A stretch of 64,000 bases of DNA, taken from assembly GCA_022494885.1 (NCBI GenBank), contig JAGVSM010000509.1, positions 18,978 to 82,977 of the forward strand, written 5' to 3'. How positions within the stretch are numbered: position 1 is the first letter of the stretch; the number at the start of each line of letters is the position of its first letter. The translations under genes were made by a program, and so were the position numbers. This DNA comes from Micrasema longulum (Eukaryota > Arthropoda > Insecta > Trichoptera > Brachycentridae). The notes under the pieces are model-generated. The model had not been told where the DNA came from. It did no database searches and was given only the letters and a program-made list of their open reading frames with translations. Of the stretch, positions 1 to 10,384 are shown piece by piece.

Positions 1-17
1 ACTTTATTTTCAAGCTA

Positions 18-1131
18 CGAGGCATGTTCTAAAAGTAAGTGTACTGTGACCGTAACGCGCCGTGGTGTTTTGTTTTTTGAGGGTTGGCAAAGTGGTAGAG
101 GAGGATCTCCTGACAGAGCGAGCATCGCAGGAACACGGCAGTACGTGAACTCACGTTGTAGTGCCCAGTTGCGTGAAAGATCCGCCTACTACTCGCGGAA
201 GGAATAAGACCTACCGATTTTTTTTTTTGCGAATCAAAACGGTTTATGGCGAAAGTGTTATGAACAAAACGAGTGTGTTTAAGGTAGGGAGTTTAGTGGA
301 GGCAGAATAATTGTTTGGTCAATAGCACCCGCGAGTTTCTTGAGCGATTTGAATAGATAGGTGAGGATTTTCTATCGAAAAGACTGTCGTCACAGAGGCA
401 TCACACCAATTCCTCATCTGCCAAAAAATTCAAAACCACAGTTTCGGGCTAACAAATCATAGTCTCAGTGTTTTGGGACCAAATAGGCATCATTTTTGTC
501 GAATTTCTGCCTTAAAGGTAGACCATCAATGCAAAATGATATTGTGAAACCCTAAAAAACTCAAAAAGAGTATTTAAAACAAAGGGAGGGGAATGCTGAC
601 GAGAGAAGTATGCTTTTTGCACAACACCCGTCCTCACACAGCCTTAGCCACCAAGGCGCTCATAGACTTATTTGGATGTTTTGAACCACTCCCCGTATTC
701 CCCTAACTGGGCGCCTTTAGATTATCATATGTTTACCTTCCTGAAGACAGACATGTGAATATGTAAATTTTAAACCGAAGAAATTATATCCCTCCTGATC
801 CCAACAGTTTAGATAAATTTAAAGAAATTTTATTGCAGAAAAATCCACTTTTAAAATATAAACCTTGTATATTATAAGCAAGGTAAATAATAAAGCAACT
901 CCTAAATAATAATTTTAAAAAAACCGATGAGCAGATGCAGAAAGAGGTTCTGAAGTGGGGGAAATAGCTGGCGGGAGAGTTTTTCGAGGAGGGCATAAAG
1001 AAGCTTGTGCCACGGCTCACCACATTTATTGAACGGAAAAATAGTCAACAATATCGTGTATTTTTTTTTCAACTACACTTTTTGTATAAAAATATAAATA
1101 TCTACTACACGTACTTTCTGAACATGCCTCG
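18..1131 (+). mobile_element. Degenerate mariner transposon with both TIRs
   Basis: Inverted termini are CGAGGCATGTTC at 18 and GAACATGCCTCG ending at 1131, and each is flanked by TA, the mariner target duplication. The interior still reads as fragments of a mariner DDD transposase on the plus strand. A VFWD motif lies near 469-480. A PYSP-type motif at about 691-710 is followed by APLDYH near 712-728, so the third catalytic Asp (the D of DYH) survives. A KKLVPRLTT-like C-terminal block lies at about 1000-1022. Many stops and frameshifts and a length of 1114 bp (about 1.3 kb is usual) mark it as dead. The frame antisense to it at 784-1023 is a shadow. Confidence 0.9.
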
Positions 1132-1139
1132 TATATCTA

Positions 1140-2240
1140 CACAACTTCACAACGGGGGATGAAGCGGTAGCAATTATAACAATAATAATGTAGGCACATA
1201 CAAATATTATATTACGAAAGAAATCGAAGCACGTGCCGTGGAAGAATTATACACGAGGGAAATTTGACATTGAACGAAAAAAAACATTAATAAGAAATTA
1301 AAATCAGGGACGGTATTGAATTACACAAAATTATAACGTGGAATGTTACGAAATACATTCCTAAAAATACTCCGGATAGAGATATAAAGGTTTATTAAGT
1401 AAATTACCATAATTTATGCGAGGAAAAAATATTTACATTTACCAAAAATACTGTTTAACAGACGTCAAAGAAAAACGAAGTAAATTTTAATAAAAAACAT
1501 GATGCGATATGTAATACAAATAATTGGAATATTTAATAAAATAACAAATTCAAACATAAATATTCATTCAAGAGGGTATATAAATATACATTTACATACC
1601 CACTTCAAAAATGAGTTTTAATAAACTGATCGCAACCAGTCAGTCGTTTTGTGTAGTGACATTATTTTATTGCGTAAACAAACACAGTATGTGCATAAAT
1701 ATTGAAAATTTCTTTGTATATAAGTGAAAGACACTCATGCAAACACCAAAAAAAATTGTTTAAACTTAAGACAATAATATAAATTATGTTAAATAAAACA
1801 AATGTATAAGATAAGAAATGAAAAATATGCAGGTGTATAATAATAAAATTAATTAAATATCTCCTTCTGATTTCATTAAGGAGGTTGCTATTTCCTTAAT
1901 AGTTGTTATTATTTTGTAGATTAATATTTTTTATAGAAAACATCTCGGCATTTCGTCGGGGAATCCAAACGAAAAAGATTTGAAGTTGCTCGAAATCTGG
2001 ATGTGGACGGTATTTTAAGAACTTTAAAAAATATATTCTATCGAGTTTTTATATTAACCGTAAAAGCCAAAGATTCTTAAGTAAAAACGAACAAAAATAA
2101 TATTTTAGAAAATTATTTAGTTTATCATGCACAGTACCGGTTTTAAACCATTTTTACTCATTCTGGTAAAATGCGGTTTTGTACGAGTATAGTGTCATTA
2201 TTTTCGTAAGCGTGAATAATTATTTTTTTAAAAAAAGATC
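1140..2240. other. AT-rich stretch without recognisable genes
   Basis: Very AT-rich sequence with many A/T homopolymers and stops in all frames. I see no coding, RNA or repeat signal. Confidence 0.6.
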
Positions 2241-2242
2241 TA

Positions 2243-2582
2243 CAGGGTGTTTATTAAACCCTGTCACATCCGAAACCACGATTATAAGCATGACCAAGAA
2301 CACATATTGGCACATCAAAATATTTTTTTAGAACAAATAAAATTAAAAAAATTAAACATGAAAAAAAGCAAGTGGTTGCTTACTTCTGATGGAGAGAAAC
2401 GAAGAAGGGGGAGTCTGATACTGCGCCGCGCTCCCCTCACTTCTCCCCTGCAGAAGTAGGCTACTATTTGTTTTTTTTAAATATTTTCTTTGTTCTAAAT
2501 ATTTTTTTAAATATGCTGATATGTCTTCTTGCCCATGCTGATTATCGTGGTTTCGGATGTGACAGGGTTTAAAAACACCCTG
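2243..2582. mobile_element. Palindromic MITE with TA target duplication
   Basis: The ends CAGGGTGTTTATTAAACCCT and its mirror ending CACCCTG at 2582 are flanked by TA at 2241-2242 and 2583-2584, as in Tc1/mariner insertions. The inverted arms continue through a 'GTCACATCCGAAACCACGAT' block of high identity. They then continue imperfectly through the 'ACTTCTG..GGAGAA' and GAAGNAGGGGGAG blocks to a GC-rich centre near 2420-2440. Most of the 340 bp can therefore fold into one hairpin. The 70-codon plus-strand frame inside is not credible as a gene. Confidence 0.9.
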
Positions 2583-2589
2583 TATAATA

Positions 2590-3300
2590 ATTTAGGGAAT
2601 TTTATTTCAAATGTTCATACATCATCCTCTGACAATATCCTCCCACCACCCGCGTTTAATTAAACCCATAGCATTTTAAGGATTCTAGCAGTCATCGGAA
2701 ACAAATAAGAAAAACAAAAAAAATACTAATCAAACTCACATTTAAATCGAACATGTCAGTAATGCGAATAAAATCCATTGTAATCCAATAACTGTACTAA
2801 CAGTACACAACACAGTTCAATCAATCAAAAAAATAAATTTGAATATGCGTTAAAATCACTCATAAATAATATGTTTAATTAATACACGTAACACTTTTTA
2901 CTCGTTTTTCTACAAGATGAAAATATTTATTTGCGACGATTCTTTCAAAATGTACGAAAAATGGTGTCAGTGAAGATTGTGACACTGTACTTGGTAAATT
3001 AAACACGCAATTTCAAGAAAATGGTTTAATTGGTAATGATCTGTAAGAGTTTCGATGGGGTACATTACAGGTCCGTTCCCTTCAAGTCGCGTGAGGACTG
3101 TGTTAATACTGTCGATGTGACACTGCCGTCTCTGATGAGCGCAAATCGGGTGTTCAGTGGCTGTGTACTTAAACATTTTGGGGACCAGTGAACCAGCAAG
3201 CAGTAGGTACGGCCCATTTCACACAACGGTGAAAATCCACACGGCACGATAAAATAACATAGGGTGGATTGATATTTGTCGGATAATAATTATATTTTGC
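2590..3300. other. No recognisable feature
   Basis: AT-rich, with a slightly more GC-balanced patch at 3040-3240 that contains short minus-strand open frames. None has a domain or composition I can support as coding. Confidence 0.5.
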
Positions 3301-3304
3301 TTTG

Positions 3305-3683
3305 TAAATGCCTAGACTTCAATGTTCCCTTCTGTAAGGTATTCTCCATCCCTGTTGTAATTTGTTAATCTTAACGACTCCCGAGGAGGTGAAATCCAGT
3401 CTTTTGTCTACAAACATTTGGACAAACCCAAATATTGTAATAAAACCAACTGGTCCAAGAAGAAGTTTAAAAATTGGAAAATTGTTTTCAGGCGTTGCCA
3501 AGTATGTGAAATAATTCAGTCAAATGAATCTCTTCACAACAATAAAGGTTTCAGCTCTTTAACTTCACTAAAATCAATAAATGGAAGAATTGAAGAAATA
3601 TGGATGTTCAAACATAGGCAAAATGGTGAATATTACACAGTGTGTAAAGTGGCCACTTAAACCAGCCATTGACAGGTCATAAG
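3305..3683 (+). repeat. Rep390 interspersed repeat, landmark order a-b-c-d-e-f
   Basis: Reference copy of the main repeat of the window. Landmarks in order: a TAAATGCCTAGACTTC; b CTCCATCCCTGTTGTAATTT; c GTGAAATCCAGTCTTTTGTC then ACAAACATTTGGACAAAC; d CCAACTGGTCCAAG then GTTTTCAGGCGTTGCC; e AATAATTCAGTC then AACAATAAAGGTTTC; f ATATGGATGTTCAAACATAG then CCATTGACAGGTCATAAG. Here the copy ends in f without returning to a and runs straight into a LINE tail. An 80-codon frame (3418-3660) crosses d-f. A second copy keeps a similar frame, but the substitution pattern is not that of a conserved protein. Confidence 0.85.
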
Positions 3684-3942
3684 TGACTTGATTGAAACGT
3701 TCAAAATCTTAACTGAGCAATATAATGTACCCAATTTGAAATCAATGTTCACTATGAATGAAAACCTCTATCTCAAAGGTCATTCATTAAAATTAAATAC
3801 TACCTCCTTCTCACCCAACCCCAAGAAAAACTTCCTGACAAACCTAGTTGTGGAGAAATGGGATGGCCTTCCTGAGAAAGTGATTGGTGATAGTTCAGTT
3901 AATGTATTCAAAAACCGCCTTGATCCATACATCAATTTATAA
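3679..3942 (+). pseudogene. CR1-like LINE reverse-transcriptase C-terminal tail
   Basis: The 87-codon frame ends in TAA at 3940. It reads SDLIETFKIL, then LYLKGHSLKL, then FLTNLVVEKWDGLPEKVI and SSVNVFKNRLD. This is the characteristic end of many CR1/Jockey-type reverse-transcriptase polyproteins: DLIE.FKIL, LRGHS.KL, R..FF..RVV..WN.LP, SVN.FK..LD. All upstream RT motifs are missing, so it is a 3' fragment. A short (ATT)n/(AAT)n tract at 3998-4025 is a plausible LINE 3' tail. The frame has no internal stop, so the insertion may be fairly young. It starts exactly where Rep390 stops. Confidence 0.85.
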
Positions 3943-4029
3943 TATTTAATAACCATGTATACTTGATATACACGCATCAGCTTAATAGCTGCTAGTGTAT
4001 TATTATTATTAATAATAATAATAATGGAA

Positions 4030-4595
4030 ACTAGCCTCTAAATAAATAAAGAAACTAAAAGTTTTATAAAAAAATCAATTCGCCCCAATTTTATAATGTC
4101 GTGTGGATTTGCACGACGATGTGAAATCGACCTATAAGCGGAGCCGCCACACATGGCGTTAACGGGACCAATAGGCCGTGTGATACGAATACGACAGAAA
4201 GAATGCCCTCCAACCCGTATTACAAAGAAACGATAAAAAAATGAGCGATATTTATCGACGTAGTAAGTTAACTAGAGTTTTTCTAAAGAAAATTTATTGT
4301 GGATAAAAAATATTGAATACCCACTCAAATAAAATATTCGATTCAGATTAAATAAAAATTATCTTAATAAATATTAGTACTCTTACTTTATACCTATCGG
4401 TTTCGCGACGTGCCCGTCTCTTGTCAAGACAGTCACTACGTCACTAAATCAATATGTGGCTACTAAAAATTCATGTAGTGAGTGTCCTGACAAAGAGGTC
4501 GGTACATCTCGAAACCAGAAAACATTATAAGTCGATAAAAGGTTAAATACTTATATTTACTGATATAATCTGAAATATTTGACTACAAGGCTAAT
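4030..4595. other. No recognisable feature
   Basis: Mixed AT-rich sequence with a moderate-GC patch at 4100-4200. Nothing supportable as gene or repeat. Confidence 0.5.
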
Positions 4596-4599
4596 TCTT

Positions 4600-4890
4600 T
4601 ACAGTGATATCATTACAAAAAAAAAACATAAACCTAACACAGCACGAATTACGTACACAATTTACACAATTTTTGAACTGGACAAAAAAATGTGACGAGA
4701 AAATGTATAACACGTGACTCTATTTGTGTTGGTATCTCCATTGTTGTGAATAAGAAGTGTGGCTTATGGAGAGATGTGTGTAAAATGTGGTGTTTGTTTT
4801 ATATTAATAGGAGATTTAGTATTTTTTATCTTTGTTTTTTATATTGTTTTTTTCAAAAAGAGGCTAAATACGGAAGGCTAAATATTATTA
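4600..4890 (-). repeat. Rep-R interspersed repeat, partial inverted copy
   Basis: This matches, in inverted orientation, the right half of the repeat at 54545-55245. Shared blocks are ATAAACCTAACACAGCACGA (here) against its mirror near 55185-55200, GTGTAAAATGTGGTGTTTGT (mirror near 55025-55045) and TTTTTATCTTTGTTTT. Both copies show a similar short frame (KMWCLFYI.RR..IFYLC), explained by shared nucleotides rather than a gene. Class unknown. Confidence 0.75.
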
Positions 4891-4900
4891 TTGTCAATGA

Positions 4901-4934
4901 GACTCAGCTCCCGTTTGTAGCGGAGAGCTGAGTC
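4901..4934. other. Short hairpin
   Basis: GACTCAGCTC-CCG followed by TTTGTAG and CGG-A-GAGCTGAGTC forms a stem of about 13 bp with a short loop. It stands just outside the Rep-R fragment. Function unknown. Confidence 0.6.
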
Positions 4935-5031
4935 GTTAAATAAGTCAAGATCGTACATCTCAAATTTTGAAAAAATACTAGCTGCCCTTCGTCATAGAGA
5001 ATTCTGAGCTGCTCTGTGGTAATATTCTGAA

Positions 5032-5364
5032 TTTTCTCTACCCCCTAGAGACTGATTAATTTGACACTGTGATTCATATAATGGCCACACTGATGGTTAA
5101 ACATCAAATGGTGTGTAAAACTGCTTCATAAACGGAAATAAAACTAAAACGCTTTGGTCAATTCAACCTAATTAAGTGTTTTGGTTCACGAGCATTTAAG
5201 GTCACAATAATGTTCTGAATAAAACCATCATGTTTGATTTCACGTGTTCAGTGTTCATATTTTTAGACGTTTAATCATCAGTGTGGCCATAATATGATCA
5301 AAAATTATTCGCATGGAAAAAATTAATATCACCAAATTAATCACTCTCTAGGGGATAGAGAAGA
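5032..5364. mobile_element. Foldback MITE with long inverted arms
   Basis: The left arm begins TTCTCTACCCCCTAGAGA and the right arm ends TCTCTAGGGGATAGAGAA. The arms continue with TGATTAATTTG and the matching block ATGGCCACACTGATG, covering about 80 bp each. There is no coding capacity, as in a MITE. The target duplication is not clear, so the exact ends may be off by several bases. Confidence 0.8.
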
Positions 5365-5373
5365 TTCATAATT

Positions 5374-5516
5374 GCACCCCTGGGTTGGTATTATGAACGC
5401 AAAATCGCAAAAAAAGCGTAGAAAAAGCATTTTTAATGCGTATTTACGTACTAAATATACGCTAACAAAGCGATCTCTTCGAGCGCCATTCCGTTCAGAA
5501 TACCAGATCTGGGTGT
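5374..5516. mobile_element. Short palindromic MITE (CCCAGGGGTG family), copy 1
   Basis: The termini read CACCCCTGGGTTGGTATTAT and, inverted, CACCCAGATCTGGTATTCTG. The interior contains TTTACGTACTAAATATACGC. Related copies lie at 15285-15388 (one clear end) and 43680-43789 (both ends). About 143 bp and non-coding. It directly follows a LINE tail on the minus strand and contributes codons to the spurious minus-strand frame 5341-5838. Confidence 0.75.
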
Positions 5517-5784
5517 TGCATTTGCCGTTGCTTAGTAACGTAGTATGTCTAGTGCGACGAACGGAAATATTGAAATTCATTTCAGCCAGCAAATCGGCAC
5601 AATCAATCCGATTATTGAGTAAATGATAGGTAAATAATTGATCCGCAATCATGCGCCTTTCGTGAAGGTAAGGTAAGTTAAGGTTATTGAAGCTAAGGAA
5701 TTTATATTGCACGTATTTAAAGACTTTATTTTGTACTTTATCTATTGCGTTTATGTTAATGATGTATTGAGGATTCCAGGTGGA
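5517..5784 (-). pseudogene. LINE reverse-transcriptase C-terminal fragment
   Basis: Minus-strand reading: TWNPQYIININAIDKVQNKV, FKYVQYKF, then LNLPYLHERRMIADQLFTYH and LLNNRIDC, then NFNISVRRTRHTTLL. This matches the thumb and C-terminal region of Jockey/CR1 LINE reverse transcriptases (W.P.Y...I..IE.VQ..F, L..RR...D..F.YK..NG.ID, F....R.TR). It has no RT catalytic motifs. Upstream on the same strand it is joined in frame to a transposase tail, and downstream to a palindromic MITE. Confidence 0.8.
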
Positions 5785-6250
5785 GGAGCCGCCAGAATTG
5801 ATGACTATACGGGCCCGATTTATGACATTTTCCAACACTCTTTCCAGAATTTCCAGCGATAGGTTCTCGCATTCTTGACCGATATTCTCTTAGAGGGCTT
5901 CAAAAGTCTGAGGTTTGTTGACATAGACTCGTGACTCCAAGAAACCCCACAAAAAGAAGTCTGGAACGGTTAAACCGGGTGATGCAAATCACCAAAACGA
6001 GAGATTAGGCGACCCAGAAATGCAGCCCTCAGAATATTGGTTGTGGCTCGTGGTTGCTCCATCTTGTGAAAACCACATGTTTATCAATCCCAATTCATCC
6101 AATTGAGGAAGGAGAAAGTCGTTGGGCATGGCTCTGTAGCGCTCGCCGTCCACAGCAGTCGTTTGGTCCGCTGCATTTTCAAAAAATAAGGCCCGACGAC
6201 GGCTCCAGCGTAAACACCACACCATGCAGTAACTTTTTTGAGACGGTATA
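5785..6250 (-). pseudogene. Mariner-superfamily transposase, C-terminal part, frameshifted
   Basis: The minus strand in two frames gives VWCLRWSRRRALFFENAA, GERYRAMPNDFLLPQLDEL and MWFSQDGAT (second catalytic Asp). It then gives GLTVPDFFLWGFLESRVYVN (third catalytic Asp in PDFFLW), KPQTFEAL and a stop, ENI, and ERVLENVINRARIVINSGG. These are hallmarks of the mariner/IS630 DDE transposases common in insect genomes. The N-terminus and the first Asp block are absent. A frameshift near 6050 and at least one in-frame stop show it is dead. No TIRs found. Confidence 0.85.
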
Positions 6251-6254
6251 ATGA

Positions 6255-6635
6255 CTCTTCGTATATACATATCGGTAAATCTCCTAACGTCCCTTTGCAA
6301 TCGAGGGCCACATACTGGGTAACAAGAACTACAATGCCTAAACACATTTACCGTGAATACATTCAACAAGGTAGGTACTCGTGGTAAATGTGGTGAAAAT
6401 ACACGTGGCTCGTGGGTTCGATTGATCCACTTAAAGAAATAATATCAAAATAAATAACACTTGTCAATAATTTTAAATGAAATTTGTATGTCGAATTATT
6501 TTATCTCAAAACTAAGAAACGGGAAAATTTGGATTTATTATTATTGTACGTGTAAACACCTTTCTTGATATTTTTACACCGCTGTGAATTTTCGAAGATT
6601 TGGATTTCTAAAATCCCCGCTTCAATCTCCTTCGA
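6255..6635. other. No recognisable feature
   Basis: Sequence upstream (minus strand) of the transposase remnant. I could not match it to the missing transposase N-terminus or to other repeats. Confidence 0.4.
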
Positions 6636-6639
6636 ACCG

Positions 6640-6830
6640 CATGGTAAGTGAACGCGTCAACCACGGCACTACGAAGATGACTTATCTCAACTAGACTTCC
6701 TTCCTCAGCATTTTAGCTGAGAACATCCATCAAGTCGAAAACACCCGTCAGTGGTTCTATTACACGTACAGTTATATAGTCTTCACCTGTCCGGACTCCG
6801 GACACGGACAAAACACCTGAGAATAAACTT
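6640..6830 (-). repeat. SINE-B fragment (5' extension part)
   Basis: It contains GTAAGTGAACGCGTCAACCA, then TCAAGTCGAAAACACC and CACCTGTCCGGAC. The same blocks, in the same order, flank the tRNA-like heads at 33530-33835 and 45400-45655. Only the outer portion plus a decayed head is left here. Confidence 0.65.
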
Positions 6831-6834
6831 GACA

Positions 6835-8465
6835 ATAATGTAATTCTATAATTTGCGTAGTGATGTTGTATAACAGTAAAAAATGGTTGACTTCTTTTAC
6901 GTGATTTAATTTGTGAATACAGCAATTTAATATCCAGTTACACAGACAAAAAAAAATCTAAAACGAAAAAATTTTTTTTTTTAGATAAATTTGTAAATCT
7001 AGTCTTTATTCCTAAGTTTGTATTTATATTGTATCGTGGAAAATCTATTAGGCTCCGAGCCTTATTAAATTAACCTTAAAACATTTTAAAGGAATATTTT
7101 AAAAACTAAACATTTTTATGTGATAAATTTAATAATTTATATTGACGAAAAGGAACACTTACAGGGAGGGACCGATGTCTTGCAGGGTACCCGCTGGCAC
7201 AGCGCGGGTTTAAACTGTGTAACTCGGTTATAAGCTTAGACTATACCCTGTCTACGTAATCTATAAGTGTGAAAGCACTACAATTAATGATATGAATCAT
7301 ACACCTATAAAACATGTGAGTCGAGGTCCTGTAATAAGAAAAACACATTGATATTCGAATTGATGGACTTTGATTCTAATCGACACAATAATTTTATTTA
7401 TATCCCAGAGCTTTGTTTCACGACGCAACTATAATAGTATTTCAATATTTACTAACTGTAAAAAGGGATAGGTAATAGATAAATAAGATATTTACATACT
7501 CTAAATTCAAGGTATTTCAGAGCAAACCTCTCCAACCTTGAGCCGAAGATCTCCACACGAGAACGAATCTCCCGGTCTCTTTTTTAAAATAGTTCAGAAA
7601 AATATTAAGGAAAAATTACTACTTCCTATCGCAATCCAAAAATATATAAATCTCAAGGTTTTTTTCCTTCTAAAAATAACGATTAAAGAAAATTAAAAAA
7701 CTGAATTACTTTATACTCGTGAGCTTGTAGTGGCATGTTTACGTAAAGTATATAATAAAATAATGATAAAGGAATTAATTATTTACTTTCATAAAAATTT
7801 ACGATGGAAATTATCTTGGCCTTGACTTACACAAAAGTACGCCGATTTTTAATGAATCCTCTGTTTTTTTCACTAAAAATAAAATAAGAGATTAATACAA
7901 ATAACATTACTTGTATAGCTTTTAGGTGCGATGAAAATGGCGGGAGAGAAAAAAATACACCCACAACATAATATAATATTGCAGTTTAAATAAACTCATT
8001 TGGGAAAGAACATAAAAAAAAAAACATTTTTGTGACAATACGTACTATATTATATCAATTTAACACAATCCAATAAAGTAACAAAGCATATTTAAAACGT
8101 CAAAATGCAGTATGACTATATATATATATTAAAGTATTTATAGAAACTTCATAAAGATTCAAATGATATTTTTTAAGTGTTACACTTCGTGGTTTACTTG
8201 ACTTTTTGTTTTTAAGTTCATCAGTAGCTCAATTACAAATAACTATCGACGTGCTGAAAAACGTGCTAAGCATTTGGGCGATCTCAATGAACAATAATGA
8301 ACATGCTTAAGTTATCGCAGTCATAAGTCGACACGTGTGTAATCTCTAAGTCAACGCTCGTGTCGGTATGTTTTTTTATTTTCCTCGTAAATAAATACAG
8401 TTCACTGGCGAAAAATCGGCGTTGTCTATAAAAATAATACAATCTATTGCATTTGCAAAATAGTA
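6835..8465. other. Gene-free AT-rich stretch
   Basis: A GC-richer island at 7160-7250 (GGGTACCCGCTGGCACAGCG) and a short (TA)n run near 8119-8130 are the only departures from AT-rich background. No coding signal. Confidence 0.5.
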
Positions 8466-8469
8466 AGGG

Positions 8470-10356
8470 GTATTTATTTTTATTTATTTATTTAAAGAAA
8501 ACAACAGCCATTACAACAAAAAATACAGTATATACAAATAAACCAAAATTTTAGGCCAATTATAGTTTTCTATATAAAAACTAAATAGAATGTAAAAAAT
8601 TTAAAAAAAAGCGTACCTGTATTAAGCCACTCCGTATCATATCACTTGCAAAAAAAATAAAAAATAATAATAACTAAAAGTACAAAATTTAATTCATTAT
8701 TATAATTTTTAAATAATTTTTTAAAAAAAATCATTTTACGGATCCCCACGGAGTAGCTTCAGATCAGCTTTTCCTCTTAGACATAAATACAAATGTACAA
8801 GTATATAACAAATTACAAATGTTAAATAGATAGTACTGATTAAGTTAAATGATTATTATCTGCAATTATAGCCTTGGCATTTTTCTTATAGTTAATTAAA
8901 GTTAGAAAATATATATCAATTTCAAAAAAATGTTTGTTATAACTATTTAAGATTCTGGGAAAAGGTGCATTCTTGTTGTTATTTGTGCTTGATCTTCCAA
9001 CATGAAACAATTGCTGCAGCCGAGTTGTGCGCTGAGGGATACGAATTTTAATTTTCTCAAGAAGTTGGGGACAATCTAATTTGTTATTTTGTAAAGGAAG
9101 ACGGTATCAGATATAGTTCTTCTGGATTGTAAGGTTTCAATATTGTGATATAGTACAGCTTCTTCATAGTTATTAAAATGTTCATTTTGTCGATAGTTTA
9201 GATGCTTCATAAAATTTTTTTGAATCCTTTCAATTCTTAAAATGTATTTGGAGTATTGAGGAGACCAGACTGTAGAGCAATATTCAAGAATACTGCGGAC
9301 ATGTGCAAAATATAATATTTTTAGTGTTTGAGGATAGTTAAATGGTTTACATACTCTTATTATAAAGCCTAATGTTTTGTAAGCTTTGCTGACCATCTTC
9401 TCTATATGTTTCTCATAAGACAATTTTTTATCCAAATATACACCAAGATCACGAATACAATCAACTTCGGTAATTGTGCATCCATTAATACTGTAAAAGG
9501 ATGGTTTTAAAATTTTATTTCTAGTAAAAGACACTTTGTAGCACTTGGAGACATTTAAATAAAGTTTGTTATGATCGCAGTATTTAACGACCCTATCTAG
9601 GTCTTTTTGAAGATTGTTAATATCTTTTAAGGATTCAATTTTTGTAAATATTTTCATATCATCGGCGTACAGGGAAAAAAAGGCAAACTCAAAGCAGTAA
9701 AAAATATCATTTATGTAAACATTAAAAAGAAGTGGACCTAAAATCGATCCCTGGGGAACTCCAGAAGGGACGCATTTATATAAAGATACAAACCCATTCA
9801 CAACCACGGCTTGAAGTCTTTTATTTATATAAGAGCAAAACCATCTATATAGATCACCGTGAATTCCAATTAGTTTTAATTTTTCCTTAAGAACTGAGTG
9901 ACAAACTTTGTCGAATGCTTTCGAAAAATCCGTGTATAGAACGTCAACCTGTGTTCTTTTGTCCATATTATAATGAACATAGTCAGTAAAGTGCACTAAA
10001 TTAGTTAGAACAGATCTTCCACGAACGAAACCATGTTGATTGACGTTTAAGTATTGTTTAATCGCTGGATAAACCTGATCGTAAACGATGGATTCAAACA
10101 TTTTACTGAATACTGAAAGAATTGATATAGGCCTGTAGTTATTTATTTCATTTCTACACCCTGATTTGTATATGGGAATTATTAAAGCTTCTTTCCATCG
10201 TTTGGGGAATATTCCATCACGAATAGACCAATTAAACAATATCGTTAGTGGCAAAGCTAAAGATTTGGCGCAATTTTTGGCAAAGATGGTAGGTATTTTA
10301 TCACTTCCAGCACCTTTACTGACGTCAAGTTTACTAAGGTATTTATTCACTATATT
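8470..10356 (-). mobile_element. 5'-truncated Jockey-like LINE, best preserved in window
   Basis: A minus-strand LINE running from a truncation near 10356 to a 3' terminus with a TAAATAAATAAATA-type tail (plus-strand TTTATTTATTTATTTAA at about 8477-8500). It carries most of the reverse transcriptase and a 3' UTR of about 350 bp. The endonuclease and ORF1 are missing, as expected from incomplete reverse transcription. It is the least mutated element here. I see no clear target duplication; a 14-bp tandem repeat lies at the truncated end. Confidence 0.9.
8840..10350 (-). pseudogene. LINE reverse transcriptase (Jockey-like), one late frameshift
   Basis: An uninterrupted 424-codon frame (10350 to 9076) holds the RT domain in order. 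NYRPISILSVFSKMFE lies at residues 71-86. Motif A TDFSKAFDKV lies at 140-149 with Asp141. SGVPQGSILGPLLF lies at 196-209. YADDMKIF, the catalytic box, lies at 228-235. DLGVYLDKKL lies at 301-310. The thumb region RSILEYCSTVWSPQY follows. The frame stops at TAG (9076-9078), but a one-base shift restores a typical C-terminus, LDCPQLLEKIKIRIPQRTTR then LQQLFHVGRSSTNNNKNAPF, ending at TAA (8840-8842). The frame begins with GTG just inside the truncation, so no native start is present. Confidence 0.9.
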
Positions 10357-10384
10357 TATCTAATACAAGATATCTAATACAAGA
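10357..10384. repeat. 14-bp tandem duplication at LINE truncation point
   Basis: TATCTAATACAAGA is repeated twice, perfectly and directly adjacent, at the 5'-truncated edge of the LINE. It could be a replication slip or a by-product of insertion. Confidence 0.85.

Noticed and set aside
784..1023. 79-codon minus-strand frame
   Set aside because: Antisense to the 3' part of the mariner at 18-1131.
3418..3660. Rep390 open frame as a conserved protein, since a similar frame is open at 59306-59106
   Set aside because: Comparing the two frames codon by codon I count about 25 differences: roughly 10 at first, 9 at second and 6 at third positions. A protein under constraint would show an excess at third positions. 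The copy at 55495-55910 has stops.
3305..3683. Hammerhead ribozyme (retrozyme) in Rep390, suggested by circular permutation
   Set aside because: I looked on both strands for CTGATGA, a stem and GAAA in order. The nearest text, CAGATGAAAGAGTTGAGGAAA, lacks the CTGATGA core and a pairing stem. A covariance-model search would decide.
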